The position numbers and the translations under genes were made by a program. From a gamma proteobacterium NOR5-3 (GTDB lineage Bacteria > Pseudomonadota > Gammaproteobacteria > Pseudomonadales > Halieaceae), in contig DS999408.1 in the NCBI GenBank assembly GCA_000158155.1, positions 132,271-196,270 of the forward strand: a DNA stretch of 64,000 nucleotides. The letters run 5' to 3'. Shown piece after piece: positions 31,951 to 41,584 of the stretch (position 1 is the stretch's first letter; each line of letters starts with the position of its first letter). The notes beneath the pieces were generated by a model. The model was given only the letters and a program-made list of their open reading frames with translations, ran no database searches and was not told where the DNA came from.

Positions 31951-32706
31951 ATGAAGATAAGATTTGCTAGTGTGGCTCTCGGCGCAGGTATGTGTTCTCT
32001 CGTTGGTTTGCCCGTGCAGGCGGATCATCATATGGAAATGCAGTTTGCGCCTGCTCATATGATGACTTGCGAGTATAACGACGGTAAAGGGCCGAAGGAT
32101 CTTGATAAGCTGACTAAGGCGTTCACAAAGTGGGCCAAGAACAACTCTGAGAACTACACTTACTACATTTTGACGCCGGCGTTTCACGAAGGCGCGCAGT
32201 GGGATTTCGCGTGGCTTGGGAGTTGGACCAGTGGTGCGGGTATGGGCAGTGGTTACGACGCTTGGATGGCTGATGACGATGGTGTCGGCGCTATGTTTGC
32301 GGATGTTGGCTCGTGCGGCGCCTCTATGGCGTCCGTGACGCCAATCACCATGCCGGATCAGGACGGTCCCTGGGATAGCGGTGTGGTGTGGTTCTCCCGC
32401 TGCAACATCGACGACAACGCTGGCTTGGCCGATGCCATTGGTGCTCATCGCACAATGTCCAAGGCTATGTCTGAGATGGGGCAAGTCTCGGCGAGTTGGG
32501 CGTTTCTCCCGGCCCTGGGCTTTGGTGATGTTGAGTTTGACTATTATCACGCGCAGGCCTGGCCCTCTTATTCGCAGCTAGGCAATGGTTTTGACGCCTA
32601 CTTTAATAAGGGGGGATGGAAGACTCAGGCAGCAGCGCAAAAGGATGTCGTAGAGTGCAGTTCGCCGAATCTATATGATTTTCGCACCATGCATACACCT
32701 AACTAG
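31951..32706 (+). CDS. Unknown secreted or periplasmic protein
   Basis: I do not recognise the family. 251 residues with a Sec signal peptide (MKIRFASVALGAGMCSLVGLPVQA, cleavage expected after VQA-24). The mature part starts DHHMEMQF, is rich in Trp, Tyr, Met and Asp, and has four cysteines (in MTCEY, GSCGAS, SRCNID, VECSS) that could form two disulfides. A Gly-rich stretch follows WLGSWTSGAGMGSGYDAW. No lipobox or membrane helix after the signal. It is monocistronic, between the rpoC terminator and the str promoter; a weak promoter may start with TTGACC at 31867. Confidence 0.8.
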   Translation: MKIRFASVALGAGMCSLVGLPVQADHHMEMQFAPAHMMTCEYNDGKGPKDLDKLTKAFTKWAKNNSENYTYYILTPAFHEGAQWDFAWLGSWTSGAGMGSGYDAWMADDDGVGAMFADVGSCGASMASVTPITMPDQDGPWDSGVVWFSRCNIDDNAGLADAIGAHRTMSKAMSEMGQVSASWAFLPALGFGDVEFDYYHAQAWPSYSQLGNGFDAYFNKGGWKTQAAAQKDVVECSSPNLYDFRTMHTPN

Positions 32707-32844
32707 GGGGGCCGCGGGCAGTTTTCGCAGGTCATGCATACTCCTGCGATTACTGACCGCAAACTTGACCGCGCAGGGAGTTTTGCAGGTCCACCATAGC
32801 GCGGTGTTTTCGTTCAAACGCCTCTTGTAGGCACACAGATATTG

Positions 32845-32873
32845 TTGACTCCCCAGCATGGCATCTATAGAAT
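32845..32873 (+). promoter_or_regulatory. str operon promoter (rpsL-rpsG-fusA-tuf)
   Basis: TTGACT (32845-32850), 17-bp spacer, TAGAAT (32868-32873), GC-rich discriminator GCCGCC. The start site would be near 32880, giving a leader of about 130 nt. A hairpin CCGCCTCC/GGAGGGCGG (32875-32898) lies at the expected start site. The rest of the 304-bp gap between 32707 and 33010 holds one further hairpin, TCGCAGG/CCTGCGA at 32725-32749, and no gene. Confidence 0.8.
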
Positions 32874-33010
32874 GCCGCCTCCTTTTTATGGAGGGCGGTT
32901 TGTCTTTGCCCGTCCACCCTTAGCGAGCGTCTACGTGTTTTGCTTGTTAAGTGCGTGGTCTGAATAAGAGGCAAACCCCTTCTTTTTGGTGAGACTGGAG
33001 TTCGGTATTA

Positions 33011-33382
33011 ATGGCAACAATTAACCAGCTGGTGCGTAAGCCGCGCAAGCGCAAGATCGAAAAGAGTGATGTTCCTGCTCTTCAGGGCTGCCCCCAGCGA
33101 CGCGGCGTATGCACCCGTGTTTATACAACAACACCAAAGAAGCCGAACTCTGCGCTGCGCAAGGTTTGTCGTGTGCGTCTGACAAACGGCTTCGAAGTGT
33201 CATCGTACATCGGTGGTGAAGGCCACAATCTGCAGGAGCACAGCGTGGTCCTGATTCGTGGTGGTCGTGTTAAGGACCTCCCGGGTGTGCGTTATCACAC
33301 CGTTCGTGGAAGCCTGGATACATCTGGCGTTGCCGATCGTAAGAACGGCCGCTCCAAGTACGGCGCCAAGCGACCTAAGTAA
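33011..33382 (+). CDS. rpsL: 30S ribosomal protein S12
   Basis: Decoding-centre protein of 123 residues. The streptomycin-relevant lysines are in [13 protein letters not shown] and [17 protein letters not shown], both of the sensitive type. The Asp in VKDLPGV is the residue methylthiolated in other bacteria. First gene of the str operon. Confidence 0.98.
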   Translation: MATINQLVRKPRKRKIEKSDVPALQGCPQRRGVCTRVYTTTPKKPNSALRKVCRVRLTNGFEVSSYIGGEGHNLQEHSVVLIRGGRVKDLPGVRYHTVRGSLDTSGVADRKNGRSKYGAKRPK

Positions 33383-33574
33383 GAATATCCACCGCTGCCA
33401 GACCTCGGTGAGGCTTGCGGATATAGGCTGCCTGTAAAGTAGCAGCTAAAGTAGTAGCCCGGAGAATGATGGTCATTTTTCGGTGACAACGTAGTAAGGC
33501 CGGATCTCTGCCGCCCCCCGCCTATCCGGTGGCAGGACGGTATCCGGATCACCTGAAGAAAATAGGAATACACC
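33383..33574 (+). promoter_or_regulatory. rpsL-rpsG spacer, candidate S7 control region
   Basis: 192-nt spacer, about twice that of E. coli, where S7 binds this region to control translation. ATATCC (33386-33391) can pair with GGATAT (33419-33424) enclosing CCTC-GGT-GAGG. A second GC-rich structure, GGCCGGAT...ATCCGG, lies at about 33498-33557. S7 binding is inferred from position only. Confidence 0.4.
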
Positions 33575-34045
33575 ATGCCAAGAAGAAGAGTGGTAGCCAA
33601 GCGTGAAGTGCTGCCTGATCCCAAGTTCAAAAATGTCACCCTCGCAAAGTTCATGAATCACGTAATGATCAGCGGCAAGAAGTCTGTTGCCGAAGGCATT
33701 GTTTACGGTGCTCTGGATCTCGTTAAAGAGCGCGCAGGCAAAGACCCTATCGAAGTGTTTGATGAGGCGCTGGAGAATATCGCGCCTATGGTTGAGGTGA
33801 AGTCTCGACGTGTGGGTGGTGCGACTTACCAGGTGCCTGTGGAAGTGCGTCCTTCGCGTCGTATCGCGCTGTCTATGCGCTGGCTCGTAGAGTACTCCCG
33901 TAACCGCGGCGAAAAATCCATGCGTCAGCGTTTGGCGGGTGAGATTCTTGATGCGTCGCAGGGCAAAGGTAATGCCGTGAAGAAGCGTGAAGATGTTCAC
34001 CGTATGGCTGAAGCCAACAAGGCATTCTCTCACTTCCGATTCTAG
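33575..34045 (+). CDS. rpsG: 30S ribosomal protein S7
   Basis: Primary 16S rRNA-binding protein that nucleates the 30S head and lies near the E site. 156 residues, beginning [18 protein letters not shown]. The signature [23 protein letters not shown] and the C-terminal [14 protein letters not shown] are clear. ATG at 33575 follows AATAGGAATACACC. fusA follows after 33 bp. Confidence 0.98.
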   Translation: MPRRRVVAKREVLPDPKFKNVTLAKFMNHVMISGKKSVAEGIVYGALDLVKERAGKDPIEVFDEALENIAPMVEVKSRRVGGATYQVPVEVRPSRRIALSMRWLVEYSRNRGEKSMRQRLAGEILDASQGKGNAVKKREDVHRMAEANKAFSHFRF

Positions 34046-34078
34046 GTTTTCTAACCTTTCGATTACCGGGACAGTAAC

Positions 34079-36178
34079 GTGGCTCGTAAGACTCCTATCG
34101 GTCGCTATCGAAACATCGGTATCGTTGCGCACGTGGACGCGGGTAAAACCACGACCACGGAGCGTGTTCTGTTCTATACCGGCCTGTCGCACAAGATCGG
34201 TGAGGTCCATGATGGCGCGGCCACCATGGACTGGATGGAACAGGAGCAGGAGCGGGGCATAACAATCACCTCTGCTGCTACCACCTGCTTCTGGCAGGGA
34301 ATGGACAAGCAGTTTGAGCAGCATCGTATCAATATCATTGATACGCCCGGACACGTTGACTTCACGATCGAAGTAGAGCGCTCATTGCGGGTGCTCGATG
34401 GTGCGGTAGTTGTCCTCTGCGGATCCTCCGGCGTACAACCTCAAACGGAAACTGTTTGGCGTCAGGCCAACAAGTATCACGTTCCCCGCATGGTGTTCGT
34501 GAACAAAATGGACCGTGCCGGTGCTGATTTCCATAGTGTGATCGAACAGTTAAAAGAGCGGCTGGGTGCTAACCCGGTGCCGCTGCAAATGACCATTGGC
34601 GCTGAAGAGCAGTTCAAGGGCGTTGTCGACCTGGTGAAGAACAAAGCGATCTTCTGGAACGAAGGCGACATGGGCATGACTTTTGAGTATGCCGAAGTGC
34701 CCGAGGACATCCGCGCAGAAGTTGCAGAAATGCGCGAGTATCTTGTGGAGGCTGCAGCAGAAGCCAATGACGAGCTCATGGATAAGTATCTCGAAGGTGG
34801 AGAGCTTACCGAGCAAGAGATCAAGGCGGGCATCCGGGCGCGCACCCTCGCCAGTGAAATTGTTCCCGTTCTGGGCGGTTCGGCATTCAAGAACAAAGGC
34901 GTTCAAGCGGTGCTTGATGCGGTCATTGAATACATGCCTGCACCAACGGAAGTAAAGGCTATCGAGGGGACGCTGGACGACGGCGAGACCGTCGAAGAGC
35001 GTGAGGCGGACGATTCCGCACCCTTTGCGGCCCTGGCTTTTAAGATAGCCACGGACCCTTTTGTGGGCACGCTGACTTTCTTCCGGGTCTATTCCGGCAA
35101 ACTGGAGAGCGGCACCGCGGTATTCAATTCCGTAAAAGGCAAAAAAGAGCGCGTCGGCCGCATGGTGCAGATGCACTCAAATTCGCGCGAAGAAATCAAA
35201 GAGGTGCTTGCGGGTGATATCGCCGCGGCGGTGGGCTTAAAGGATGTCACCACTGGGGACACTTTGTGCTCGCAGGACAGACCGATCATCCTTGAGCGTA
35301 TGGAGTTTCCTGAGCCAGTTATCTCTGTGGCGGTAGAACCAAAATCTACGGCAGACCAGGAGAAGATGGGTGTAGCGCTGGGTAAGCTCTCGCAGGAAGA
35401 CCCGTCTTTTCGTGTTAAGACCGACGAGGAAACAGGCCAGACGATCATTTCGGGTATGGGCGAGTTGCACCTGGATATCATCGTTGACCGTATGCGCCGG
35501 GAGTTCAGTGTCGAGGCTAACATTGGCAAGCCGCAGGTCGCCTATCGCGAGGCGATACGAAACACATCAGAAATTGAAGGCAAGTTTGTGCGTCAATCCG
35601 GGGGGCGCGGCCAGTACGGTCACGTCTGGGTCCGCTTTGAGCCCGCAGAAGATGCCAATGCTGACGGTCTGGAATTTGTAAACGAGATTGTCGGTGGGAC
35701 GGTGCCCCGGGAGTACATCCCCGCAGTGCAAAAAGGCATCGAAGAACAAATGCAAAACGGCGTGTTGGCGGGATATCCGCTGCTGGGTCTCAAGGCAACG
35801 CTTTACGACGGTTCCTTCCACGATGTGGATTCCAATGAGATGGCCTTTAAGATCGCTGCCTCCATGGCAACCAAGAAGCTTGCCCAAGAGGGCGGCGCCG
35901 TGTTGTTGGAGCCCATCATGAAGGTTGAGGTGGTTACCCCGGAAGAGAATATGGGCGACGTTGTGGGTGATCTTAACCGTCGCCGGGGCATGATCGTTGG
36001 CATGGACGAGAACCCCTCAGGCAAGGTGATTAACGCGGACGTGCCCTTGGCCGAGATGTTTGGTTATGCCACGGATCTGCGCAGCGCGACCCAGGGCCGA
36101 GCGACCTACACCATGGAATTTTTACAGTACGCTGAAGCGCCTAACAACGTGGCCCAGGCAATTATTTCCAAAAATTAG
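34079..36178 (+). CDS. fusA: Elongation factor G
   Basis: Translocase GTPase, 699 residues, five domains. G-motifs [24 protein letters not shown] and [10 protein letters not shown] are intact, and domain IV has [18 protein letters not shown] start at 34079. It resembles FusA1-type elongation factors and sits in the canonical str position, so translocation rather than recycling only is expected. tuf copy 2 follows after 62 bp. Confidence 0.97.
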   Translation: MARKTPIGRYRNIGIVAHVDAGKTTTTERVLFYTGLSHKIGEVHDGAATMDWMEQEQERGITITSAATTCFWQGMDKQFEQHRINIIDTPGHVDFTIEVERSLRVLDGAVVVLCGSSGVQPQTETVWRQANKYHVPRMVFVNKMDRAGADFHSVIEQLKERLGANPVPLQMTIGAEEQFKGVVDLVKNKAIFWNEGDMGMTFEYAEVPEDIRAEVAEMREYLVEAAAEANDELMDKYLEGGELTEQEIKAGIRARTLASEIVPVLGGSAFKNKGVQAVLDAVIEYMPAPTEVKAIEGTLDDGETVEEREADDSAPFAALAFKIATDPFVGTLTFFRVYSGKLESGTAVFNSVKGKKERVGRMVQMHSNSREEIKEVLAGDIAAAVGLKDVTTGDTLCSQDRPIILERMEFPEPVISVAVEPKSTADQEKMGVALGKLSQEDPSFRVKTDEETGQTIISGMGELHLDIIVDRMRREFSVEANIGKPQVAYREAIRNTSEIEGKFVRQSGGRGQYGHVWVRFEPAEDANADGLEFVNEIVGGTVPREYIPAVQKGIEEQMQNGVLAGYPLLGLKATLYDGSFHDVDSNEMAFKIAASMATKKLAQEGGAVLLEPIMKVEVVTPEENMGDVVGDLNRRRGMIVGMDENPSGKVINADVPLAEMFGYATDLRSATQGRATYTMEFLQYAEAPNNVAQAIISKN

Positions 36179-36240
36179 ATCAACTGATGTTTCCAAGAGC
36201 TATACCGACTAAGCAAAACTTACTGGAGAGGTGAATTAAA

Positions 36241-37464
36241 GTGGCAAAAGCAGCATTTGAGCGCGATAAGCCCCACGTCAATGTGGGCACGATTGGACAC
36301 GTTGACCATGGTAAGACGACGCTGACGGCGGCGCTTACACGGGTTTGCTCTGAGGTATGGGGCGGCGAGTTGGTTGCGTTTGACGGTATCGATAACGCAC
36401 CGGAAGAGCGAGAGCGCGGCATTACGATTGCGACTTCGCACGTTGAATACGAGTCAAACGCGCGTCACTACGCTCACGTTGACTGCCCGGGGCACGCGGA
36501 TTATGTGAAGAATATGATCACCGGTGCTGCGCAGATGGACGGTGCGATTTTAGTATGTGGTGCGACTGACGGCCCTATGCCCCAGACGCGTGAGCACATC
36601 CTGCTGTCACGTCAGGTAGGCGTACCGTACATCGTGGTATTTCTGAACAAGGCAGACCTGCTGGCGGAAGATTGTGGCGGTGCAGATTCAGAAGAATACG
36701 AAGAGATGAAAGAGCTGGTTGAGATGGAGCTTCGTGAGCTTCTGGACCAGTACGAGTTCCCCGGTGACGACACTCCCATCATCTGCGGTTCGGCGCTCAT
36801 GGCGTTGAACGGCGAAGATGAGAACGGATTGGGCACAACGGCGGTGAAGACCCTGGTTGAGACACTGGATTCTTACATTCCTGAGCCCGAGCGTGCGATT
36901 GATCAGCCCTTCCTGATGCCGGTAGAGGACGTGTTCTCTATCTCGGGTCGTGGCACGGTTGTTACCGGTCGTGTTGAGCGTGGCATTGTGAAAGTTGGCG
37001 ACGAGATTGAGATTGTCGGCATCAAGGACACAGCCAAGACCACCTGTACGGGTGTTGAGATGTTCCGCAAGCTGCTCGACGAAGGTCGTGCAGGCGAGAA
37101 CGTAGGTGTACTTCTGCGTGGTACCAAGCGTGAAGAAGTTGAGCGTGGTCAGGTACTGTCCAAGCCAGGCAGTGTGAATCCTCACACCAAGTTTGAGTCT
37201 GAGGTTTATGTACTGTCCAAGGACGAGGGTGGTCGTCACACGCCGTTCTTCAAGGGCTACCGTCCGCAGTTTTACTTCCGTACGACTGACGTGACCGGTG
37301 CTTGTGAGCTTCCGGAAGGCGTTGAGATGGTCATGCCGGGTGACAACGTACAGATGGTAGTGACGTTGATTGCCCCGATTGCGATGGAAGAAGGTCTGCG
37401 TTTTGCGATCCGAGAGGGTGGCCGAACAGTAGGCGCGGGCGTCGTCGCCAAGATCCTCGAGTAA
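36241..37464 (+). CDS. tuf: Elongation factor Tu, copy 2
   Basis: Same 407-residue protein as copy 1 at 18037, with GTG in place of ATG as start codon. The near-identity of DNA begins at the second base of the gene and runs 187 bp past the stop codon. From about base 400 of the gene to the stop I see no difference. This is the pattern of concerted evolution by gene conversion known for tuf pairs. Last gene of the str operon, preceded by GGAGAGGTG. Confidence 0.98.
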   Translation: MAKAAFERDKPHVNVGTIGHVDHGKTTLTAALTRVCSEVWGGELVAFDGIDNAPEERERGITIATSHVEYESNARHYAHVDCPGHADYVKNMITGAAQMDGAILVCGATDGPMPQTREHILLSRQVGVPYIVVFLNKADLLAEDCGGADSEEYEEMKELVEMELRELLDQYEFPGDDTPIICGSALMALNGEDENGLGTTAVKTLVETLDSYIPEPERAIDQPFLMPVEDVFSISGRGTVVTGRVERGIVKVGDEIEIVGIKDTAKTTCTGVEMFRKLLDEGRAGENVGVLLRGTKREEVERGQVLSKPGSVNPHTKFESEVYVLSKDEGGRHTPFFKGYRPQFYFRTTDVTGACELPEGVEMVMPGDNVQMVVTLIAPIAMEEGLRFAIREGGRTVGAGVVAKILE

Positions 37465-37486
37465 AGCGTTAGTCCCACACCGGCTT

Positions 37487-37556
37487 GGACCGGCGCACCT
37501 GTTTCTTCGCTTCGCGCTTTGCGCGAGTAAACGCTTCGAAACAGGCACACCGGTCC
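37487..37556 (+). repeat. Long imperfect inverted repeat after tuf copy 2
   Basis: Same 19-bp imperfect hairpin as at 19283-19352, arms 37487-37505 and 37538-37556, within the 3' flank shared by the two tuf genes. Confidence 0.65.
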
Positions 37557-37588
37557 AGTCCTGAGGCATTACCCGAGCGAGACTGGGT

Positions 37589-37630
37589 GGTGTTGCGAAG
37601 CGAGCGTAAAAGCGCAAGCAGCGAGCGGAG
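37589..37630 (+). repeat. GC-rich dispersed repeat, copy A'
   Basis: Counterpart of 19385-19426, with one base change (TTACGA to TTGCGA). The match to the copy 1 flank ends at 37651, after TCTCGCGA. Confidence 0.65.
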
Positions 37631-37702
37631 TAATGCCAGCGAGTCTCGCGATGATTAAACGACAGGCCGGGTCGCCAGAAGGTGATTCGACTTTGTTGCT
37701 AG

Positions 37703-37729
37703 AGCCCGGCCTTTGTGCCGGGCTTTTTT
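37703..37729 (+). terminator. Rho-independent terminator of the str operon
   Basis: AGCCCGGC (37703-37710), loop CTTTGT, GCCGGGCT (37717-37724) and a run of six T. It lies 240 bp after the tuf stop, beyond the flank shared with copy 1, so only copy 2 has it. Confidence 0.9.
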
Positions 37730-37747
37730 ATGCTCTGAGATTGACCG

Positions 37748-37784
37748 GGTGTGTCGCTGTTGAAAGTGTCAGCAGCGAGCGGAG
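37748..37784 (+). repeat. GC-rich dispersed repeat, copy B
   Basis: GGTGTGTCGCTG...GTCAGCAGCGAGCGGAG followed by TGATGCAGCGAGGTTCGCGA, close to the second half of copies A and A' (AGCAGCGAGCGGAGTAATGC...CTCGCGA). It follows the str terminator, so this gap has two members of the family. Confidence 0.55.
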
Positions 37785-37842
37785 TGATGCAGCGAGGTTC
37801 GCGATACGGTGCCCGGCATGCGGTTATGCCTGTCAGCTGACG

Positions 37843-38226
37843 CTATTCATTGATCTCGTCAATCTGCTCGTTCAGCGTCCAGTAGTCATACAGAATTCCG
37901 AGACCGAACAGGCCCACCGTCAGCAAATACACCAAACCGGTAAACAATTTGCCCATGTAAAAGCGATGGATGCCAAAAGCCCCCAAAAATGTCAGCAGAA
38001 TCCAGGCAATGTTGTAGTCGACGTCACCTTCGAAGTAGCGCCTATCGGCGTCATCGTTCATTGCGGGTATCAGGAGTAGGTCGACAATCCAGCCAATGAA
38101 GAACAGGCCTAGGGTAAAAAACCAGATGGTGCCGGTGATTGGACGCCCGTAGTAGAAGCGGTGAGCACCCATGAATCCGAAGATCCAGAGCAGGTAACCC
38201 ATTACTACTGAATGTGAGCGTTCCAT
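37843..38226 (-). CDS. TM2-domain membrane protein (tandem TM2)
   Basis: Small membrane protein of 127 residues with two TM2-like modules: GYLLWIFGFMGAHRFYYGR plus a helix, and ILLTFLGAFGIHRFYMGK plus a helix. Each has the family HRFY turn between its two hydrophobic segments. The start at 38226 (MERSHSV) has an AAGGAG ribosome binding site; the upstream extension lacks similarity. TM2 proteins have no settled function in bacteria. Convergent with the str operon. Confidence 0.82.
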   Translation of the reverse strand: MERSHSVVMGYLLWIFGFMGAHRFYYGRPITGTIWFFTLGLFFIGWIVDLLLIPAMNDDADRRYFEGDVDYNIAWILLTFLGAFGIHRFYMGKLFTGLVYLLTVGLFGLGILYDYWTLNEQIDEINE

Positions 38227-38391
38227 AATAAGTAGTCTCCTTTGGGTGCGAATCAGCAATAATCCGGTGTTTATCATGACACAGGTCATGGTTGGTCATG
38301 TGCGGTGAGCGTTAAGCTGACGCTATGTTGCGATGAATCAGTGGATTCAATGCAAAGACCTGTATAAACCTGGCTTTTTAAGGAGTTCCAT

Positions 38392-38637
38392 ATGTCCGTG
38401 CCCCATCATGATCTTGCCCATGAGTTTCCTGAACTCAAAGATCGCATACATGAGCTGAAAACCAGCAACCTACACTTTCGTAAGCTTTTTGATCGCTACC
38501 ATGACCTCACTCGAGAGGTTGAAAATATGGAAAACGAAGTAACGCCGGTTGCCACACAAACCGAAGAAGATGCAAAGCTGAAACGCCTGCACCTCAAAGA
38601 CGAGCTCTACAGCATGCTGACCCAAGAGTCACACTGA
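38392..38637 (+). CDS. YdcH-like small protein (DUF465)
   Basis: 81-residue DUF465/YdcH protein: HEFPELKDRIHELKTSNLHFRKLFDRYHDLTREV, then KLKRLHLKDELYSML. It is a closer match to the family than the paralog at 1429. AAGGAG ribosome binding site. The stop overlaps the ATG of the next gene (TGATG), so the pair is translated together. Confidence 0.85.
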   Translation: MSVPHHDLAHEFPELKDRIHELKTSNLHFRKLFDRYHDLTREVENMENEVTPVATQTEEDAKLKRLHLKDELYSMLTQESH

Positions 38638-38957
38638 TGTCCAGCGAGACGGCAGGTATGAAGCAGGTACTTGAGCAGCGATTATCGGAGTTGGAGAGTC
38701 GTTTGGAGAAGCTCAAGCGCGACGCTGCAAAGGAGCACTCTTCTGATTCGTCAGAGCAGGCGCAGGAGCGGGAGAACGATGAAGTGGTCGACGCCATCGG
38801 CATCGAGACCCGAGACGCCCTCGCAGCTGTGAAAGCCGCGCTGCTGAGGATAGACCAGGGGCGTTACGGTCTGTGCGCGCAGTGCGGTGGAGACATAGCT
38901 GTGAATCGACTCAAGGCGATGCCTGAGGCTACGCACTGTATGGATTGCGCCGCCTAG
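38637..38957 (+). CDS. DksA/TraR-family zinc-finger protein
   Basis: 106 residues: N-terminal coiled coil (about 8-38) and a C-terminal C4 zinc finger CAQC...CMDC in GRYGLCAQCGGDIAVNRLKAMPEATHCMDC. The family binds the secondary channel of RNA polymerase. It is shorter than DksA (about 150) and resembles TraR/YbiI-type members; the acidic tip of DksA is not obvious. Coupled to the YdcH gene. Confidence 0.85.
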   Translation: MSSETAGMKQVLEQRLSELESRLEKLKRDAAKEHSSDSSEQAQERENDEVVDAIGIETRDALAAVKAALLRIDQGRYGLCAQCGGDIAVNRLKAMPEATHCMDCAA

Positions 38958-38972
38958 CAACCCCACTCGTAT

Positions 38973-40247
38973 CTATGGCGTCGCGTTCTCAGTCTGCGCC
39001 GGGGCATCGCTCCGGCGCCCTTTCCACCAGCGAATGGTGAGCGGTACGGAAACGTTCAGGCAGAAAGATGTTGCCATGAGGGTGTAAAACATCTCTTCGG
39101 TGATTACCTGGTGTTGCACATAGGCGATGTCCATCACCACAAAGGCCAATTCTGCTCTGCCGAGCATTCCAAAGCCGATGAGCCAGCTGTCGTACCAGTC
39201 GAAGCCTCCCGTATAGCGTGCCGCCAGGCCAGCTGAGAGAATTTGGCCTACAAACAGGCCGGTGAACAGTATGAGCGTCTCGTCGATCACCGACATCAAT
39301 ATGTCCATGTCCAGTACGAGATGCGTTCCCAGAACAATAAAAAAAACCGGCCCAATCCACGAAAAGGCCACGCTATCGATAATATTGCGGGTCTGCTCAT
39401 GAACCGTTTTCTCGGCATTCCCCTTGTGACTGGCGAGCAGGAAGTACTCTTCTTTTAATATCAGTCCCGCCATATAGGCACCCACCGCAGGGTGAAATCC
39501 GAACTCGTGCCCGAGTAGGGCTACCCACAGCGCAATAAGCAGTACCGTCAACGTCGCATGTTCACCATTTTGCATGGTGATGAGACGGCTCAGGTTAAAC
39601 CCGGAAAGGCCGGGAATACGCGCAAAGATGGTTCCTTGCATAGGAAAGAGCCATACGGCCATCACCGTAATCAAAACAAAGAAAGCAACGGCTTTGCCGC
39701 CAATGAGCAGCATGGCACTAATACTAAAAGACGCATCGCCCGTGGCCATAGGCACCAGGATGGCGACCAGTGCCAGTGAGGCGATGTCATCAAGGACGGC
39801 AGAGGTCATGATGCCTGTTGCGGCATCGGTTTTGTGGAGCCCCTCGCTACGCAGGGACACCATGGTGAGAGACACTGCTGTTGCCGTCATGGCTAGCGCG
39901 CAGAGTAACGCCGCGTTGGCGTCTCCCCAGAAGTACATCACCGTTGCATAGGCCACAGTGAAAGGCGCAATGGCACCAAACAGGGCGATGCCCCAACTCC
40001 TGCGAATGCTTCGAATAAACGCCGAAGAGTTCTCCTCGAAACCGAGGGCGAACATGATCACGATGATGCCAATCTCAGCGAGATCGCGGATGAACACGCC
40101 GGGATCTTCAGGAAGCACGCCGAGGTTCACCAGAATACAGCCCATCGCCAGAAACCACAGCACCGGTGTGAGTTGGGTTTTGCCTGCGGCCCAATGGGCA
40201 GCGAAGACGGCAAGCCAGATGATTCCCAGAGAAAACAGATCTTCCAT
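38973..40247 (-). CDS. Kef-type cation:proton antiporter without RCK domain
   Basis: CPA2 sodium/proton exchanger-like membrane protein, 424 residues, about 12-13 helices. Recognisable pieces: LAEIGIIVIMFALGFEEN, the acidic ion-site region MTSAVLDDIASLALVAIL, and FGMLGRAELAFVVMDIAY. Unlike the antiporter at 2940 it has no TrkA-N domain; it ends in a polar tail. Convergent with the DksA/TraR-like gene, 15 bp apart. The substrate ion is unknown. Confidence 0.85.
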   Translation of the reverse strand: MEDLFSLGIIWLAVFAAHWAAGKTQLTPVLWFLAMGCILVNLGVLPEDPGVFIRDLAEIGIIVIMFALGFEENSSAFIRSIRRSWGIALFGAIAPFTVAYATVMYFWGDANAALLCALAMTATAVSLTMVSLRSEGLHKTDAATGIMTSAVLDDIASLALVAILVPMATGDASFSISAMLLIGGKAVAFFVLITVMAVWLFPMQGTIFARIPGLSGFNLSRLITMQNGEHATLTVLLIALWVALLGHEFGFHPAVGAYMAGLILKEEYFLLASHKGNAEKTVHEQTRNIIDSVAFSWIGPVFFIVLGTHLVLDMDILMSVIDETLILFTGLFVGQILSAGLAARYTGGFDWYDSWLIGFGMLGRAELAFVVMDIAYVQHQVITEEMFYTLMATSFCLNVSVPLTIRWWKGRRSDAPAQTENATP

Positions 40248-40393
40248 GTCGCGCGGCTCTTAACGGTTATTTGTTACCATGCGCATAGTTGTAGCTTTAT
40301 GTCCCAGCCTCAAGTAAAAGCCCGTCTGTCGTTGACCTGAGTCAATCTTGCGAGGCCTCCGCGCGTTACTGGCGATATTTCACACATTTGTCC

Positions 40394-40422
40394 TTGACAG
40401 TCGGGGTGCTCATACCTAGAAT
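40394..40422 (+). promoter_or_regulatory. S10 operon promoter
   Basis: TTGACA (40394-40399), 17-bp spacer, TAGAAT (40417-40422), discriminator TCGCGCTC. Start near 40429, so the leader before rpsJ is only about 62 nt. In that leader CCCC (40444-40447) and GGGG (40453-40456) form a short stem followed by CTCTGG and six T (40463-40468), a possible attenuator. Confidence 0.82.
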
Positions 40423-40490
40423 TCGCGCTCCATTTGTCGGGGTCCCCAGCGCGGGGCTCTGGTTTTTTGAAAAGATTGGAGACTGATCGC

Positions 40491-40802
40491 GTGCAGAATC
40501 AACGCATACGTATTCGCTTGAAAGCGTTTGACCATCGCCTGATAGATACATCGACTCAGGAGATCGTCGAAACAGCTCGGCGAACCGGCGCACAGGTGCG
40601 AGGGCCCATCCCTCTGCCGACGCGTAAAGAACGTTACACCGTGCTGGTTTCACCGCACGTAAACAAGGACGCCCGTGATCAGTACGAGATTCGTACCCAC
40701 AAGCGCCTTCTCGACATCATTGAGCCGACGGAAAAGACCGTTGACGCATTGATGAAGCTCGACCTGGCGGCGGGCGTGGAAGTACAAATCAGTCTTGGTT
40801 AA
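40491..40802 (+). CDS. rpsJ: 30S ribosomal protein S10 (NusE)
   Basis: 30S head protein that also serves in transcription antitermination with NusB and couples to NusG. 103 residues starting GTG ([19 protein letters not shown]); the GTG has GGAG 9 bases upstream, and the longer frame from 40434 covers the promoter leader. [25 protein letters not shown] closes the protein. Confidence 0.97.
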   Translation: MQNQRIRIRLKAFDHRLIDTSTQEIVETARRTGAQVRGPIPLPTRKERYTVLVSPHVNKDARDQYEIRTHKRLLDIIEPTEKTVDALMKLDLAAGVEVQISLG

Positions 40803-40931
40803 CGACAATTCGTAGCAAGACCTGCCCCGGCCACTAGCTTTTGGCGCGGGGTGTGTAACGCCCGGCCCTTCATGGTGAAGAGTTGGGCGGCCATAGAGGG
40901 TGAGAGCCCCGTACACTGTGAGGTTGGCAAA

Positions 40932-41567
40932 ATGACTATTGGCTTAGTCGGCCGGAAGTCCGGCATGACGCGCGTCTTTACTGAAGACGGTGCATCTATT
41001 CCAGTAACCGTAGTGGAGGTTTCTCCAAACCGCGTTACTCAAATCAAAGAAAACGACAGCGATGGCTATCGTTCGATTCAAGTAACTGCAGGTAGCCGTA
41101 AGGCTGCCAAAGTGAGCAAGTCCGAGGCGGGTCTCTTCGCCAAGGCCGGTGTTGAAGCCGGTCGTGGTCTTTGGGAGTTCCGTTTGTCTGCCGAAGATGA
41201 GTCCTTCGAGGTGGGCGCTGAACTGACTGTTGAGCGTTTTGAAGAAGGCCAGAAAGTTGATGTCGCTGGCAAGTCCAAAGGTAAGGGCTTTCAGGGTGTC
41301 ATCAAGCGCTGGAACTTCAGTATGCAGGACGCTACTCACGGTAACTCACTGTCGCACCGTGCGCCGGGCTCTATCGGCCAGTGCCAGACACCTGGTCGAG
41401 TCTTCAAAGGCAAGAAGATGTCAGGCCAGATGGGTAACGCAAATGTAACGGTGCAGGGTCTCGAGATCGTGCGTGTAGATGCAGAACGCAATCTGCTGCT
41501 GATCAAAGGTGCTGTACCTGGTGCACCCGGTGGGGACGTCTTCGTGCGTCCGGCCGTCAAAGGCTGA
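40932..41567 (+). CDS. rplC: 50S ribosomal protein L3
   Basis: Early assembly protein whose extension reaches the peptidyl-transferase centre. 211 residues from ATG 40932 ([16 protein letters not shown]). The extension contains [12 protein letters not shown] with the Gln that is methylated in E. coli L3. The 129-bp gap after rpsJ holds no gene. Confidence 0.97.
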   Translation: MTIGLVGRKSGMTRVFTEDGASIPVTVVEVSPNRVTQIKENDSDGYRSIQVTAGSRKAAKVSKSEAGLFAKAGVEAGRGLWEFRLSAEDESFEVGAELTVERFEEGQKVDVAGKSKGKGFQGVIKRWNFSMQDATHGNSLSHRAPGSIGQCQTPGRVFKGKKMSGQMGNANVTVQGLEIVRVDAERNLLLIKGAVPGAPGGDVFVRPAVKG

Positions 41568-41584
41568 GCGCGGGAGGAATATAA

